DNA of 64,000 bases from Paenibacillus nasutitermitis. GTDB lineage: Bacteria > Bacillota > Bacilli > Paenibacillales > Paenibacillaceae. The translations under genes and the position numbers were made by a program. The stretch covers positions 1,736,001 through 1,800,000 of the forward strand of contig NZ_BMHP01000002.1 of NCBI RefSeq assembly GCF_014641075.1, in the 5' to 3' direction. The notes beneath the pieces are model-generated. The model was not told the DNA's origin, did not search any database, and saw nothing but the letters and a program-made list of their open reading frames with translations. Below, one piece after another: positions 42,987-51,262 of this stretch (within the stretch, counting starts at the first letter, position 1; every line of letters begins with the position of its first letter).

Positions 42987-44069
42987 TTACATTTCATTCA
43001 CAATCATAAGGCTGTGGGAATCCTTCAAATCGATCTGATATGGCTGAGAGGGCGGTGTTCCGTCCGCCTCGCGAAGAATGCGTACAATGGGGCGGTTGAC
43101 CGCAAGCGGATTATTAAGCGCCACTACCCCAATCTGCCCCGAGCTGAGCAGGACCGTAGTCGCCACCGGATAGATGGAGATATGCTTGCAAAAGGTCTGT
43201 ATCAAATCAAGATTAAAAAAAGTATTGCCTGCAGCGAATAAAAATTCAATGGCCTCCGTCGGCGTATACCGTTTGCGATGCGGTCGTGGAGAAGTCAAGG
43301 CATCGTAAACATCAGCCAAAGCCACAATCTGCGCATATTCATGGATGGCATCACCCTTGAGCCTGCGCGGATAACCCGTTCCGTCATATCGCTCATGATG
43401 CTGAAAGGCACAATGGGCGGAGAGCAGCGAAATATCATGCTGGGCACGTATAATATTGAAGCCCTCCTCCGTATGCTTTTCCATCAGCACACGCTCTTCA
43501 AGCGTCAGCGGCACGGTCTTGTTCAGAATCTCCTTGGGCAGGCGTGTCATTCCGATATCGTAAAGGAGCGCACCCATTCCTAACTCTTCCAACTGATTGC
43601 GGCTGTATCCCCTGGCAAGTCCCATAATGCCGGATAATATAGCCACATTGACGGAATGTTGAAACAGATAGCCATCCGCCACTTGAATATTGGTCAAGCT
43701 GACCATTACGTCCTCACGGTTCACCAGATCCTGCATGATTTGACCAAATACATTCCGGAATGTCCGGCCCATTTCGGGTGCGATCGTTCTTCCTTTGGTC
43801 ATAGGGTGGTCCTTGAGCGTGTTCATGGTCTTAAATACCGCATCATGCGCTTCCTTGCGCGTATTGTCATGAATCGCCGTTTCCGGCTCCAGGTCCTCCG
43901 TGAGCGGATCATCGACAAACAGCATGTCTACCCCGAGCATTTGCAGCCGGTTGAGAAACCGTTCATTCAGTTCGACGCCAACGCCCAGCAGCACATTCCC
44001 GTTTTCCTGCAAAATCGGGCGTGCCAATCTGTCTCCTGGTTTGGCCGAAAGTATATGTAATTTTCTCAT
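42987..44069 (-). CDS. HD-GYP domain protein with altered HD dyad
   Basis: A 360-residue protein with an N-terminal domain of about 110 residues and an HD-GYP domain. The GYP motif is intact (HHERYDGTGYPRRLKG) and so are other ligand histidines (FQHSVN, EKHTEEG), but the HD dyad reads ALLYDIGMTRLP: Tyr170-Asp171 instead of His-Asp, with Met in place of the usual Lys. Metal binding, and therefore c-di-GMP hydrolysis, may be lost or changed. The ATG used has AAGGCGG nine bases upstream; a GTG two codons earlier is too close to it. It lies between the GGDEF genes and the riboswitch/PilZ gene. Confidence 0.87.
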   Translation of the reverse strand: MRKLHILSAKPGDRLARPILQENGNVLLGVGVELNERFLNRLQMLGVDMLFVDDPLTEDLEPETAIHDNTRKEAHDAVFKTMNTLKDHPMTKGRTIAPEMGRTFRNVFGQIMQDLVNREDVMVSLTNIQVADGYLFQHSVNVAILSGIMGLARGYSRNQLEELGMGALLYDIGMTRLPKEILNKTVPLTLEERVLMEKHTEEGFNIIRAQHDISLLSAHCAFQHHERYDGTGYPRRLKGDAIHEYAQIVALADVYDALTSPRPHRKRYTPTEAIEFLFAAGNTFFNLDLIQTFCKHISIYPVATTVLLSSGQIGVVALNNPLAVNRPIVRILREADGTPPSQPYQIDLKDSHSLMIVNEM

Positions 44070-44104
44070 TTGCACATTCCGCCTTTATTCGGTTGCCTAT
44101 TTGA

Positions 44105-44794
44105 TCAAGCTTGCATCGCTGCCAGGTCGGCAGCACGCAGTTTATGTAATTGCTTATCGGCGTACATCCTGTTGTCTGCGATTTGCACAAGCATATTCAA
44201 TTCGCTCCCTTGGTCAGGACAAATGGCACTTCCAACAGAGATGGATAGATGAAGCCCTGTCGATGCAGAAAGCTTGAACAGCTTTTCATGAAGCTGGCGG
44301 ATTAAGGTTTCTATTCTTCTATCGTCGGAATAGGGACAAATCATTATAAATTCATCGCCGCCCCACCGGCCGACGATTTCCACCTGTTTTGTGCCACAGC
44401 CAAGCAGCTGTGAGATCATTTTCAGCGCGCGGTCACCCTGGATATGGCCAAGCTTATCATTAACTTCTTTAAAATCGTTGACGTCAATCATCAACACCGT
44501 TATTTTCTTTCGTTTGCGCTGCGCCCGCTTCCGTATCTTCGGAAAAATCTGCTCCATGTAACGACGGTTGCAAAGTCCAGTCAAATAATCAAGTGTCGAG
44601 CTGGAAAGAAGACGGTCATACTTTAATCCCAGGAACCAGGCTACAGGAAATGCGAAGGCAGCAACTGCCACCGCTTGGGCCGCCACCGGGAGCGCCTGAC
44701 TGGATGCGCCGGCTTGCCACACAGACAGGCCAACCGTAAGCAAGATTGTAATCAAAGCTATGGCGCAAGCAGTAACGCGCCCTACGATGCACAT
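44105..44794 (-). CDS. Membrane GGDEF diguanylate cyclase
   Basis: A 229-residue protein with two N-terminal membrane helices (about 8-30 and 36-57) and a GGDEF domain (LDYLTGLCNRRY, MIDVNDFKEVND, RWGGDEF). The active-site motif is intact, so it should make c-di-GMP. There is no RxxD inhibitory site five residues before GGDEF (the stretch is GTKQVEIVG), so product feedback may be absent. AAGG precedes the ATG. It lies 29 bp before the HD-GYP gene on the same strand and probably shares its transcript. Confidence 0.9.
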   Translation of the reverse strand: MCIVGRVTACAIALITILLTVGLSVWQAGASSQALPVAAQAVAVAAFAFPVAWFLGLKYDRLLSSSTLDYLTGLCNRRYMEQIFPKIRKRAQRKRKKITVLMIDVNDFKEVNDKLGHIQGDRALKMISQLLGCGTKQVEIVGRWGGDEFIMICPYSDDRRIETLIRQLHEKLFKLSASTGLHLSISVGSAICPDQGSELNMLVQIADNRMYADKQLHKLRAADLAAMQA

Positions 44795-44878
44795 AATGCC
44801 GCCTTCCTCTCCAAATGAATATTCCGCTCCCCATTATTCCAGCTTATTCCCTGTTTCTTTGCCCATGCACCGACCCGA

Positions 44879-46546
44879 TTATTGAACAACCGCTAACTGG
44901 TTGCGGCCATTCTCCTTTGCCTCATAGAGCGCCTTATCGACCTTGACAAACATCTCATGCACATAAGACTCCCCGTCCTCAAGACAAGAAGACGGCTGCG
45001 GATCTACGGCAAGCACACCCATGCTGATGGTTACGGAAACCAGGGCATGGCCTTTTCCCGTTTCAATCTCGTTATGCTCGACTGCCGACCGTATGCGGTG
45101 TGCCAGCTCCTCCGCCTCTTCCTTTGTTGTTCGTGGCAGATAAATGGTGAATTCCTCGCCGCCGTACCGGGCAAACATATCTTCAGGTCTCAGCATGTTG
45201 CGTACGACGTCTGAGGTATTCTTGATGACTTCGTCGCCAACCAAATGGCCGTATGTATCATTAACCGTTTTGAACAAATCAATATCAAATAGAAACAGCG
45301 CAAACGGGATTTGATCGCGCCTGTTCATAACCACCTCATGCTCCAGATGCTGCATCAGATATCTCCGGTTATAACAGCCCGTCAAACTATCCGTTATGGC
45401 CATCAGCTCCAGCTTCAGGTTCGCCTGATACAGCTCATCTTGCATCATGAGCAACGCGCGGCTTCTCGTTTGCAGCGCTTCGTTCTGACGATTCGATTCC
45501 TCGACAAGCCTTGTTAACTCCGTGAGGTCCTGAACTGTAATAACTCTTCCCACAATTTGCTGGTTCACGACAACCGGCGCGACATGCATCGAAAGATAAA
45601 CCATCCTGCCGGCTTCCGCCACCCGAATTTCCGTATGAATCCGCTCTCCGGGATGCAGGCGGTACATCTCCAGAAACGTATCGAAATTGCCGGAGTCCTC
45701 TACGCTTTGAAGCAGTTTGACCATGTCGAGCCTCACGCCGACGGTCAGCTCGAACATGGAGTCGACAACGCTGTTCTTCTCGATCACGACATTCTGCTCA
45801 TCCATTACAATAACACCCACTGAGAGCGTGTCGGCTACATCCTGTTGAGCGATATTCACAAGATCGAACATTCCATGCTTCTGAATCGAGAAAACAAAAT
45901 AGATGTCTGCAATGACGATGCCAAGCGACGTCAAACCGGGGACAACGGGCAACCATCTCGCAAGCACGACATTAATCAACAGGTCAAGCAAAGTGAAGCA
46001 TACAAACACTCCGATACCCGTCAAAGCATTGCCGATCTGCGCGCGATCCGATGGCGGCACATCCGTTTGGTATGCGCGAGCCAGCAGTTTCATGGAGTAC
46101 AAAAAGTAAGCAATCAGCATGACGGCCATCAACCAGAATATCAATCCATATTGCCGGTATTCATAACGTCCCTGGACAGCGGACATGAACCCCTCATTTG
46201 GATTCCAGATTATTCCGGCCACCACAATAACAGACGGCACCAGCAGCAGCAAAAAATCGCGCGGCGACAGCATTAATTTGTGATTCGTCAAATATTTGGT
46301 GAATAGCAGCCATCCAAAACAAAGCATGGATAAGCCGACAAACGAAATATTGATGCATATTTGCTGTAGCTGAGGGTTGTCTGTCATGTGGACTGCGACC
46401 TGGCCAAGCGGCCAAATCATCATGGAGAAGTGGAAAAACAGATAGACTTTATGTAGTTGTGTTATAACGTTGGTTGCGATTACATACACAAATAGAATAA
46501 AAAGCAAAAGAAAGGAAACAAAATCCAGCCATGTCATCAGTCCCAA
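44879..46546 (-). CDS. 7TM-PAS-GGDEF diguanylate cyclase
   Basis: A 555-residue protein. Residues 1-230 form about seven membrane helices like the 7TM sensor of histidine kinases. A PAS domain follows (about 245-370; VGVIVMDEQNVVIEKNS), then a short coiled coil and a GGDEF domain (ITDSLTGCYNRRY, LFDIDLFKTVND, RYGGEEF). An RPED inhibitory site lies five residues before GGEEF, so product inhibition is expected, unlike the neighbouring cyclase. The start is TTG after GGGTGA. It is the first gene of the c-di-GMP cluster. Confidence 0.9.
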   Translation of the reverse strand: MGLMTWLDFVSFLLLFILFVYVIATNVITQLHKVYLFFHFSMMIWPLGQVAVHMTDNPQLQQICINISFVGLSMLCFGWLLFTKYLTNHKLMLSPRDFLLLLVPSVIVVAGIIWNPNEGFMSAVQGRYEYRQYGLIFWLMAVMLIAYFLYSMKLLARAYQTDVPPSDRAQIGNALTGIGVFVCFTLLDLLINVVLARWLPVVPGLTSLGIVIADIYFVFSIQKHGMFDLVNIAQQDVADTLSVGVIVMDEQNVVIEKNSVVDSMFELTVGVRLDMVKLLQSVEDSGNFDTFLEMYRLHPGERIHTEIRVAEAGRMVYLSMHVAPVVVNQQIVGRVITVQDLTELTRLVEESNRQNEALQTRSRALLMMQDELYQANLKLELMAITDSLTGCYNRRYLMQHLEHEVVMNRRDQIPFALFLFDIDLFKTVNDTYGHLVGDEVIKNTSDVVRNMLRPEDMFARYGGEEFTIYLPRTTKEEAEELAHRIRSAVEHNEIETGKGHALVSVTISMGVLAVDPQPSSCLEDGESYVHEMFVKVDKALYEAKENGRNQLAVVQ

Positions 46547-46669
46547 TTTTATTCACCCAATCATAAGATTATTATGAAAAATGGCCTGGGACCTGCCATG
46601 CTCTCCCATTCTACCATAATCTATATTTATTCGACAATAAACAAGTGGCTTCGAACAGGAGAGTGCTGG

Positions 46670-47851
46670 TTATAGGTCCATTTGCTTGCGTATCCGGGGC
46701 AGCAGCCTGTTTTCCAGATATGGCGAAAGCTGCAGGGCATTGCGGAACACCTCATACTCCCGCCACTTTTTAGCCGAGTCAGCCTTGTGGCTTTGGACGG
46801 CGCGGATCAGCATGTTTTTGGGCGTATGCTCCGGGTCGATAAATTCCAGCAGCTGTACCTTGTATCCCAGAACCTCCAGCAGCTGCGCCCGGACAGCATC
46901 GGTCGCAAGCGCCGAGAACCGCTCCTTCAGAAGACCATGAGCAAGCAGCGGGGCGAGCGCTTCGTTATGCACCTGTTTGAACAGCTCATGCTGGCAGCAA
47001 GGAACGGACAGAATAACCGAGGCGCCCCAATCCACAGCTTTTACAAGCGCCGCATCTGTAGCCGTATCGCAGGCATGCAGAGTGACCACCATGTCCACCG
47101 CCGTTTGTTCATTATAATCGGCAATATCTCCAACCTGAAAGTGAAGCCGTTCATACCCGAGTCTGCTTGCAAGATCGGAGCAGAAGGCAATAACATCCTC
47201 CTTCAAATCCAGTCCGACAATGGAAATCCGGCGCTGCTGCGTAATCGCGAGCAGATGATACAAGGCAAAGGTCAAATAGGATTTCCCGCAGCCGAAATCA
47301 ACGATTTTAAGCTCTCTTCCTTCCGGCAATGAAGGCAAAACGTCATTCACCATCTCCAAAAACCGGTTGATTTGGCGAAATTTATCCTGCTTCCGGGCGA
47401 CAACCTGACCTTCCTTGGTCATAATGCCAAGCTCCACAAGGAAAGGCGCCGCTTCCCCTTCACGTACGATGCGCTGCTTATTCCGGTTATGGTTCATTCT
47501 ATCCTGACTGGCTTTGGCTGTCGGCGGCTTAACCAGCTTTGACGCTTTCCCTTTCTTGTTGAACAGCAGTTGAACGTCCGCATCGGCCGTTTTGAACAAG
47601 GCTTGCCGGTAATGCTGCTCCAGCCACGCTCCCATCCGCCTGGATGCTTCGGCCCCTGGCACATTGTCATGGGTGACTTTGGTCGGGAAATGATATTCAA
47701 ACTGATAATAAAGACCGTCCTTCAATTCGACCGGACGTATGGTTGTTTTCTGCGGAACGGAATCGTCCTTGCGGCGCAGTTGGCTGAATGTTGCCTGAAG
47801 CAGCTCTCCGCTTTCTATCCAATCGTTCAAATCATCCTGCCAATTATCCAT
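46670..47851 (-). CDS. SAM-dependent methyltransferase
   Basis: A 393-residue protein with a C-terminal class I methyltransferase domain: motif I VDFGCGKSYLTFALYHLL, the acidic SIVGLDLKEDVI, and VVTLHACDTATDAAL in the DPPY-like position, followed by SVPCCQHEL. This is the signature of the Methyltransf_32 (METTL25/RRNAD1-like) group. The N-terminal 150 residues are helical and basic. It probably modifies RNA or a translation factor; the target is unknown. It is last in the yyaC-led operon, 6 bp after the preceding gene. Confidence 0.83.
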   Translation of the reverse strand: MDNWQDDLNDWIESGELLQATFSQLRRKDDSVPQKTTIRPVELKDGLYYQFEYHFPTKVTHDNVPGAEASRRMGAWLEQHYRQALFKTADADVQLLFNKKGKASKLVKPPTAKASQDRMNHNRNKQRIVREGEAAPFLVELGIMTKEGQVVARKQDKFRQINRFLEMVNDVLPSLPEGRELKIVDFGCGKSYLTFALYHLLAITQQRRISIVGLDLKEDVIAFCSDLASRLGYERLHFQVGDIADYNEQTAVDMVVTLHACDTATDAALVKAVDWGASVILSVPCCQHELFKQVHNEALAPLLAHGLLKERFSALATDAVRAQLLEVLGYKVQLLEFIDPEHTPKNMLIRAVQSHKADSAKKWREYEVFRNALQLSPYLENRLLPRIRKQMDL

Positions 47852-47857
47852 GACTGC

Positions 47858-48523
47858 CTACTCAGCTCCTAAACCAACTTCTCGATTAATGATCGATCTT
47901 TGTCCATCCAGCACTTCTTCGCGCGGCAAACCTCCCGATTCCAGCAGATCATCCGGAAGCAGAAGCAGCCTCTGATAGAACGATAGAGCTTCCTCCTGCG
48001 AAAGAGCGCCATCCTCCAGCAGTTCATACAGGATATTCTCCGCCTGATCGTATCGATGATCCGCATCATGCCATTCAAATATCAGCCATTTTGTTTCTTC
48101 CGGCAATTCATAGGCATCAAGCTTTCCGAGCAGCTCCAGCGCTTCATCTGAAGGTTTGCGCGGCATCGGTGGCGAATCCAGCAGGGCAAGGTGCAGAAAC
48201 AGCTTTAGCGCCTTAAGCCTTACCGGATAGCTTCTTTCCCCCAGTTCCTGCTCGTCATAGATTTCCGCTTCCTCTTTCATCAGCAAAGCGATCGCATGCA
48301 GATTTGCGGTCTCCACTACTCCATTTGTCGTCATGATACGAAGCAGATCAGACTCTGACATGGAGCGGATAAGCTTGCCGTTAAGGCGAAAACGCTTGTC
48401 AAGCATATCGTTGATAATGAGCAGCGCTTCCTCGGGCTTGCCTTCTCTGCGCAGTCCTGCCACCTGCCGCACAACCTCCGTCATCTGTTCAATCATCCGC
48501 ATGAAATAATCCCGTTGAAACAT
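47858..48523 (-). CDS. DUF6483-like helical protein
   Basis: A 221-residue cytoplasmic helical protein, which I match from memory to the DUF6483 family (opening MFQRDYFMRMIEQMTEVVRQ). The arrangement is TPR-like, with acidic helices such as KPSDEALELLGKLDAYELP. No catalytic motif is seen. GGAGAGGG precedes the ATG. It lies between the alpha/beta hydrolase (28-bp gap) and the methyltransferase (6-bp gap), so it belongs to their operon. Function unknown. Confidence 0.68.
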   Translation of the reverse strand: MFQRDYFMRMIEQMTEVVRQVAGLRREGKPEEALLIINDMLDKRFRLNGKLIRSMSESDLLRIMTTNGVVETANLHAIALLMKEEAEIYDEQELGERSYPVRLKALKLFLHLALLDSPPMPRKPSDEALELLGKLDAYELPEETKWLIFEWHDADHRYDQAENILYELLEDGALSQEEALSFYQRLLLLPDDLLESGGLPREEVLDGQRSIINREVGLGAE

Positions 48524-48551
48524 CGTGAGGCCCTCTCCTTCCGGCTATGCC

Positions 48552-49394
48552 TTAAAGCGTTGCAATAAAACGGACAAATGCCGATATCCGGTCCCCCATC
48601 AAAACAGGCTGCTCTATCATCCCCATATGTCCAGTATCCTGAAGGATGACCCGGGAAACATTCGGCCCATCGGCAGTAAAGGTGTTCTCCACTGGAATCA
48701 CACCATCCTCCGAGCCCGCTATCAACAGGCGGGGAATCTTCATTCTGTCCAGAAGGTGCCGATTGTCTTCGCGCACCTTCATGCCCTTTGCAGTGGCTGC
48801 CGCACCTTCCGCGGAGGCAGCCGCTCCTACCTCTATCATCTGTTCTATGCTCTCCGCCATGATTTCCCGGTGCCCGGGAGCAAAAAGTTTGGGGACAAGT
48901 CCCTCCGCAAAAGCCCGAATGCCTTCGGTTTGGATCGCGTTCACGGCTTTATCGCGGTTCACTCTGGCCTCTTCCCCGTCAGCCAGAGCTGAAGAATGGA
49001 CAAGGCTGAAGGACAGCAGCATATCGGGGTAATCCTTTGCAAAAGCCAGCGAGATGTAGCCGCCGAGAGAATGACCGAACAAGCAAATTTGATTCACCCC
49101 AAGCTCCTGCAGCAGGTCATGCAGGTCTTTGGCAAAAGCCTTCATCGTATATATATCTTCGGCTGGAGCCGAGCTTCTTCCATGCCCCCGAAGGTCGGGA
49201 ACGATAATCCGGCCTAGTCCGGCAAGTTTCGGGAGGACCGGTTCCCAATAGGCAGAGCTGCCGCAGTATCCGTGGAGCAGCACAATAGCCGCATCCGCCG
49301 GCAGAAGGGTGCCGGCTTCGCCGGTATCATAATAAGCAAGCCGCAGTTCTCCGGGTAAATCAGCCGAGCGGTTGGCAAGTGACAGAGTTGTCAT
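48552..49394 (-). CDS. Alpha/beta hydrolase
   Basis: A 280-residue hydrolase with oxyanion motif LLHGYCGSSAYW, nucleophile Ser in LFGHSLGGY, acid Asp in AGSEDGVIP and catalytic His in DTGHMGMIEQP. The fold resembles soluble esterases and RsbQ-like hydrolases. No signal peptide is seen. Its ATG overlaps the stop of yyaC by 4 bp, indicating coupled translation. The substrate is unknown. Confidence 0.88.
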   Translation of the reverse strand: MTTLSLANRSADLPGELRLAYYDTGEAGTLLPADAAIVLLHGYCGSSAYWEPVLPKLAGLGRIIVPDLRGHGRSSAPAEDIYTMKAFAKDLHDLLQELGVNQICLFGHSLGGYISLAFAKDYPDMLLSFSLVHSSALADGEEARVNRDKAVNAIQTEGIRAFAEGLVPKLFAPGHREIMAESIEQMIEVGAAASAEGAAATAKGMKVREDNRHLLDRMKIPRLLIAGSEDGVIPVENTFTADGPNVSRVILQDTGHMGMIEQPVLMGDRISAFVRFIATL

Positions 49395-49990
49395 GATATC
49401 GCATCCTTTCCATCGAATCTAGACTGACCGGCGACTTCTGCCGGGAATTGATTCCAGGCTTCGCGGATCGTTTCCGCAATTTCACGCGCCATTCCCATAA
49501 CCTGGAACAGGGAAGCCTGCTGCAGTGACCGGTAAGGTTTAACGCTCATTGGCCCGACAATGCAGCCCAGGCTGTAATGCCCGACAGGGGTCAGCCTTAG
49601 TCCGGCAGCCCTGCCAGGCAGAAGTGGTCCGTGCGCGACCAAATATCGGGAAGGGGAATTTACCCCTCCCAAACAAGCGTCAATGGCAATCACAGTTCTG
49701 CCGGAAGGGATTCCCGCGACAGCCTCCTCGTAATGATTGGCGTCACAGGGGCGCTCAAGCGTGCCGATAACCGAAGGCCATCCTTGCTCCTGCAGCAGCG
49801 TGCCTACCCAGGGACCGAGGGAATCCCCGGTCGACCGGTCCGTTCCGATGCAGACAAAAACAAGATCGCTGCGAAGCGGATGCCGCATGGCTATTCCCTT
49901 AAAAAATTCAGCCGCTCCCGAGATATCGACCTTGTCTCTGCGGGGCTGTTCTTCTTTCAAAGTCTTACGTAATTTAGCACGCTTGACCAA
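49391..49990 (-). CDS. yyaC: Spore protein YyaC (GPR-related, DUF1256)
   Basis: A 199-residue protein with the YyaC features FVCIGTDRSTGDSLGPWVG, GTLERPCDANHYEE, VIAIDACLG and SLGCIVGPMSVKPY. The family resembles the germination protease GPR and is made during sporulation; its substrate is uncertain. The N-terminus is basic. The start is TTG after AAGGTAAGGTG. It heads an operon with a hydrolase, a DUF6483-like protein and a methyltransferase, suggesting sporulation-stage expression of the whole unit, which is inference. Confidence 0.88.
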   Translation of the reverse strand: MVKRAKLRKTLKEEQPRRDKVDISGAAEFFKGIAMRHPLRSDLVFVCIGTDRSTGDSLGPWVGTLLQEQGWPSVIGTLERPCDANHYEEAVAGIPSGRTVIAIDACLGGVNSPSRYLVAHGPLLPGRAAGLRLTPVGHYSLGCIVGPMSVKPYRSLQQASLFQVMGMAREIAETIREAWNQFPAEVAGQSRFDGKDAIS

Positions 49991-50252
49991 GGAAGTAACA
50001 CCTTACCTTTCCTGCTTCACATGCGGTATATAAATGTCGGAAGAGTGTATCCGGGCTGGGCAATAATCGAAGGTAATCCTGTGAAAATCGCCGCAGATCC
50101 GCAAGTTCCCGCTTGAAGCGGTCGTTTTGCAGATGCTTGCCTTCTAATTGTACCTAAATCCGGCTGAAGCATCAAACTTACCCGCTGGCGGACGCTCCCG
50201 TCTCATGATACAATACGTACAGCCATTATGGTCTTCCGGGAGGAGAGTAGCA

Positions 50253-50480
50253 ATGAGAAACTTGAATGATCCTACGCAGGATAATGTAGAATACATGATA
50301 GAAGCGGTAAAAACCAAGCTGCGGATGGCATCCGGGGCTGCTATGCAGGCATCGCATTTCAAGATGGAGCAATATGAGGATATCAAAGACATTTACGATG
50401 TGGTGGCGAGCAAAGAGAAGTTTAGTATCAGTGAAGTCGAGGCGCTTGTTTCGGAGCTGGGACGGCTGCGCAGTAAATAA
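50253..50480 (+). CDS. DUF1128 family protein (YfkK-like)
   Basis: A 75-residue helical protein that matches the YfkK/DUF1128 pattern: DNVEYMIEAVKTKLRMA, HFKMEQYEDIKDIYDVV and SISEVEALVSELGRLR. A GGGAGGAGAG site precedes the ATG; a longer open frame upstream has none. No function is known for the family. A terminator follows. Confidence 0.85.
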   Translation: MRNLNDPTQDNVEYMIEAVKTKLRMASGAAMQASHFKMEQYEDIKDIYDVVASKEKFSISEVEALVSELGRLRSK

Positions 50481-50532
50481 AAATATAACACAAACCATAA
50501 ATCTACAATTATCGACATATTTTACCAAAAAA

Positions 50533-50563
50533 TAAACCAAAGCCAATTCCTGGCTCTGGTTTA
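50533..50563. terminator. Bidirectional terminator
   Basis: Hairpin TAAACCAAAGCCA/TGGCTCTGGTTTA with T-rich exit TTTTTT on the plus strand, between the convergent DUF1128 gene and the hypothetical gene at 50.6 kb. Confidence 0.8.
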
Positions 50564-50590
50564 TTTTTTGTTGTCCGTTTCGGCTGATCT

Positions 50591-51064
50591 TCACATTCTG
50601 TTCAGCGCTTCCACGCCTGTTTCCTCAGACTCTTTAGGTGATTTCAATGCCGCTTTAATCGATAAGCTGACCGTAATTTCCTTGTTCTCGCCCTTTAAAA
50701 AATGAGCCAGCCGCTCCAGCTTGTCGGCAAGCTCAGGACCGTTCAATGTTACATTAAGCTCATAGCCGAACTGATCCGCAGGCGCCGATTTGTCGATCAC
50801 CGTATACACGGGAGGGGCGTACATATCGGATTGGTTATGCGAATTCATCAACTGCTCCGGTGAAAATTTATCCGATTTGTTGACAACCCTTTCATAGATA
50901 CGCAGCTTCTTGAGCAGCATGTAATATTGAGCGGAATGCTTGAAGCCCCACGCATCCCGAATATCCTTGAGATTGTAGTCCAGCTTCCACTGCTTTAGTT
51001 TCTCTACCTGCTCATCCGTTGTCAAAGCCAGAAAGTCATCCAGCGGCATGATGGATAAAGGCAT
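50591..51064 (-). CDS. Hypothetical two-domain protein
   Basis: A 157-residue protein I do not recognise. The first 60 residues look like a helical, possibly helix-turn-helix region (TTDEQVEKLKQWKLDYN, IRDAWGFKHSAQYYMLLKKL). The last 60 are alpha/beta (GYELNVTLNGPELADKLERL, ENKEITVSLSIK). No membrane segment is seen. GGGGGA precedes the ATG. It is flanked by terminators, so it is a single gene. It may be a small DNA-binding regulator; this is a guess from the helical pattern. Confidence 0.6.
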   Translation of the reverse strand: MPLSIMPLDDFLALTTDEQVEKLKQWKLDYNLKDIRDAWGFKHSAQYYMLLKKLRIYERVVNKSDKFSPEQLMNSHNQSDMYAPPVYTVIDKSAPADQFGYELNVTLNGPELADKLERLAHFLKGENKEITVSLSIKAALKSPKESEETGVEALNRM

Positions 51065-51210
51065 GAAAATGTCCCCCTTGTTCAGATAAATGACCCACTA
51101 AATATAATTTCGCTATTACTATTTAATTTCCCTTTATTAATTATAAAAAAATACCATATATCTTTGCAACAAAAATAATCAACCATGCTCCGGGCGAAAT
51201 AACGCAATAA

Positions 51211-51250
51211 ATAACCCGCGAGGGACGCTTGCGCGTTCCTCGCGGGTTAT
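51211..51250 (-). terminator. Terminator of galT
   Basis: A 15-bp near-perfect hairpin ATAACCCGCGAGG/CCTCGCGGGTTAT follows the galT stop by 13 bp, with TTATTT on the exit side. Confidence 0.85.
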
Positions 51251-51262
51251 AGCTGCGATGAA

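Noticed and set aside
42777..43241. Plus-strand 154-codon ORF across the riboswitch and HD-GYP 3' end
   Set aside because: It is antisense to an aptamer and a conserved coding region and has no recognisable domain.
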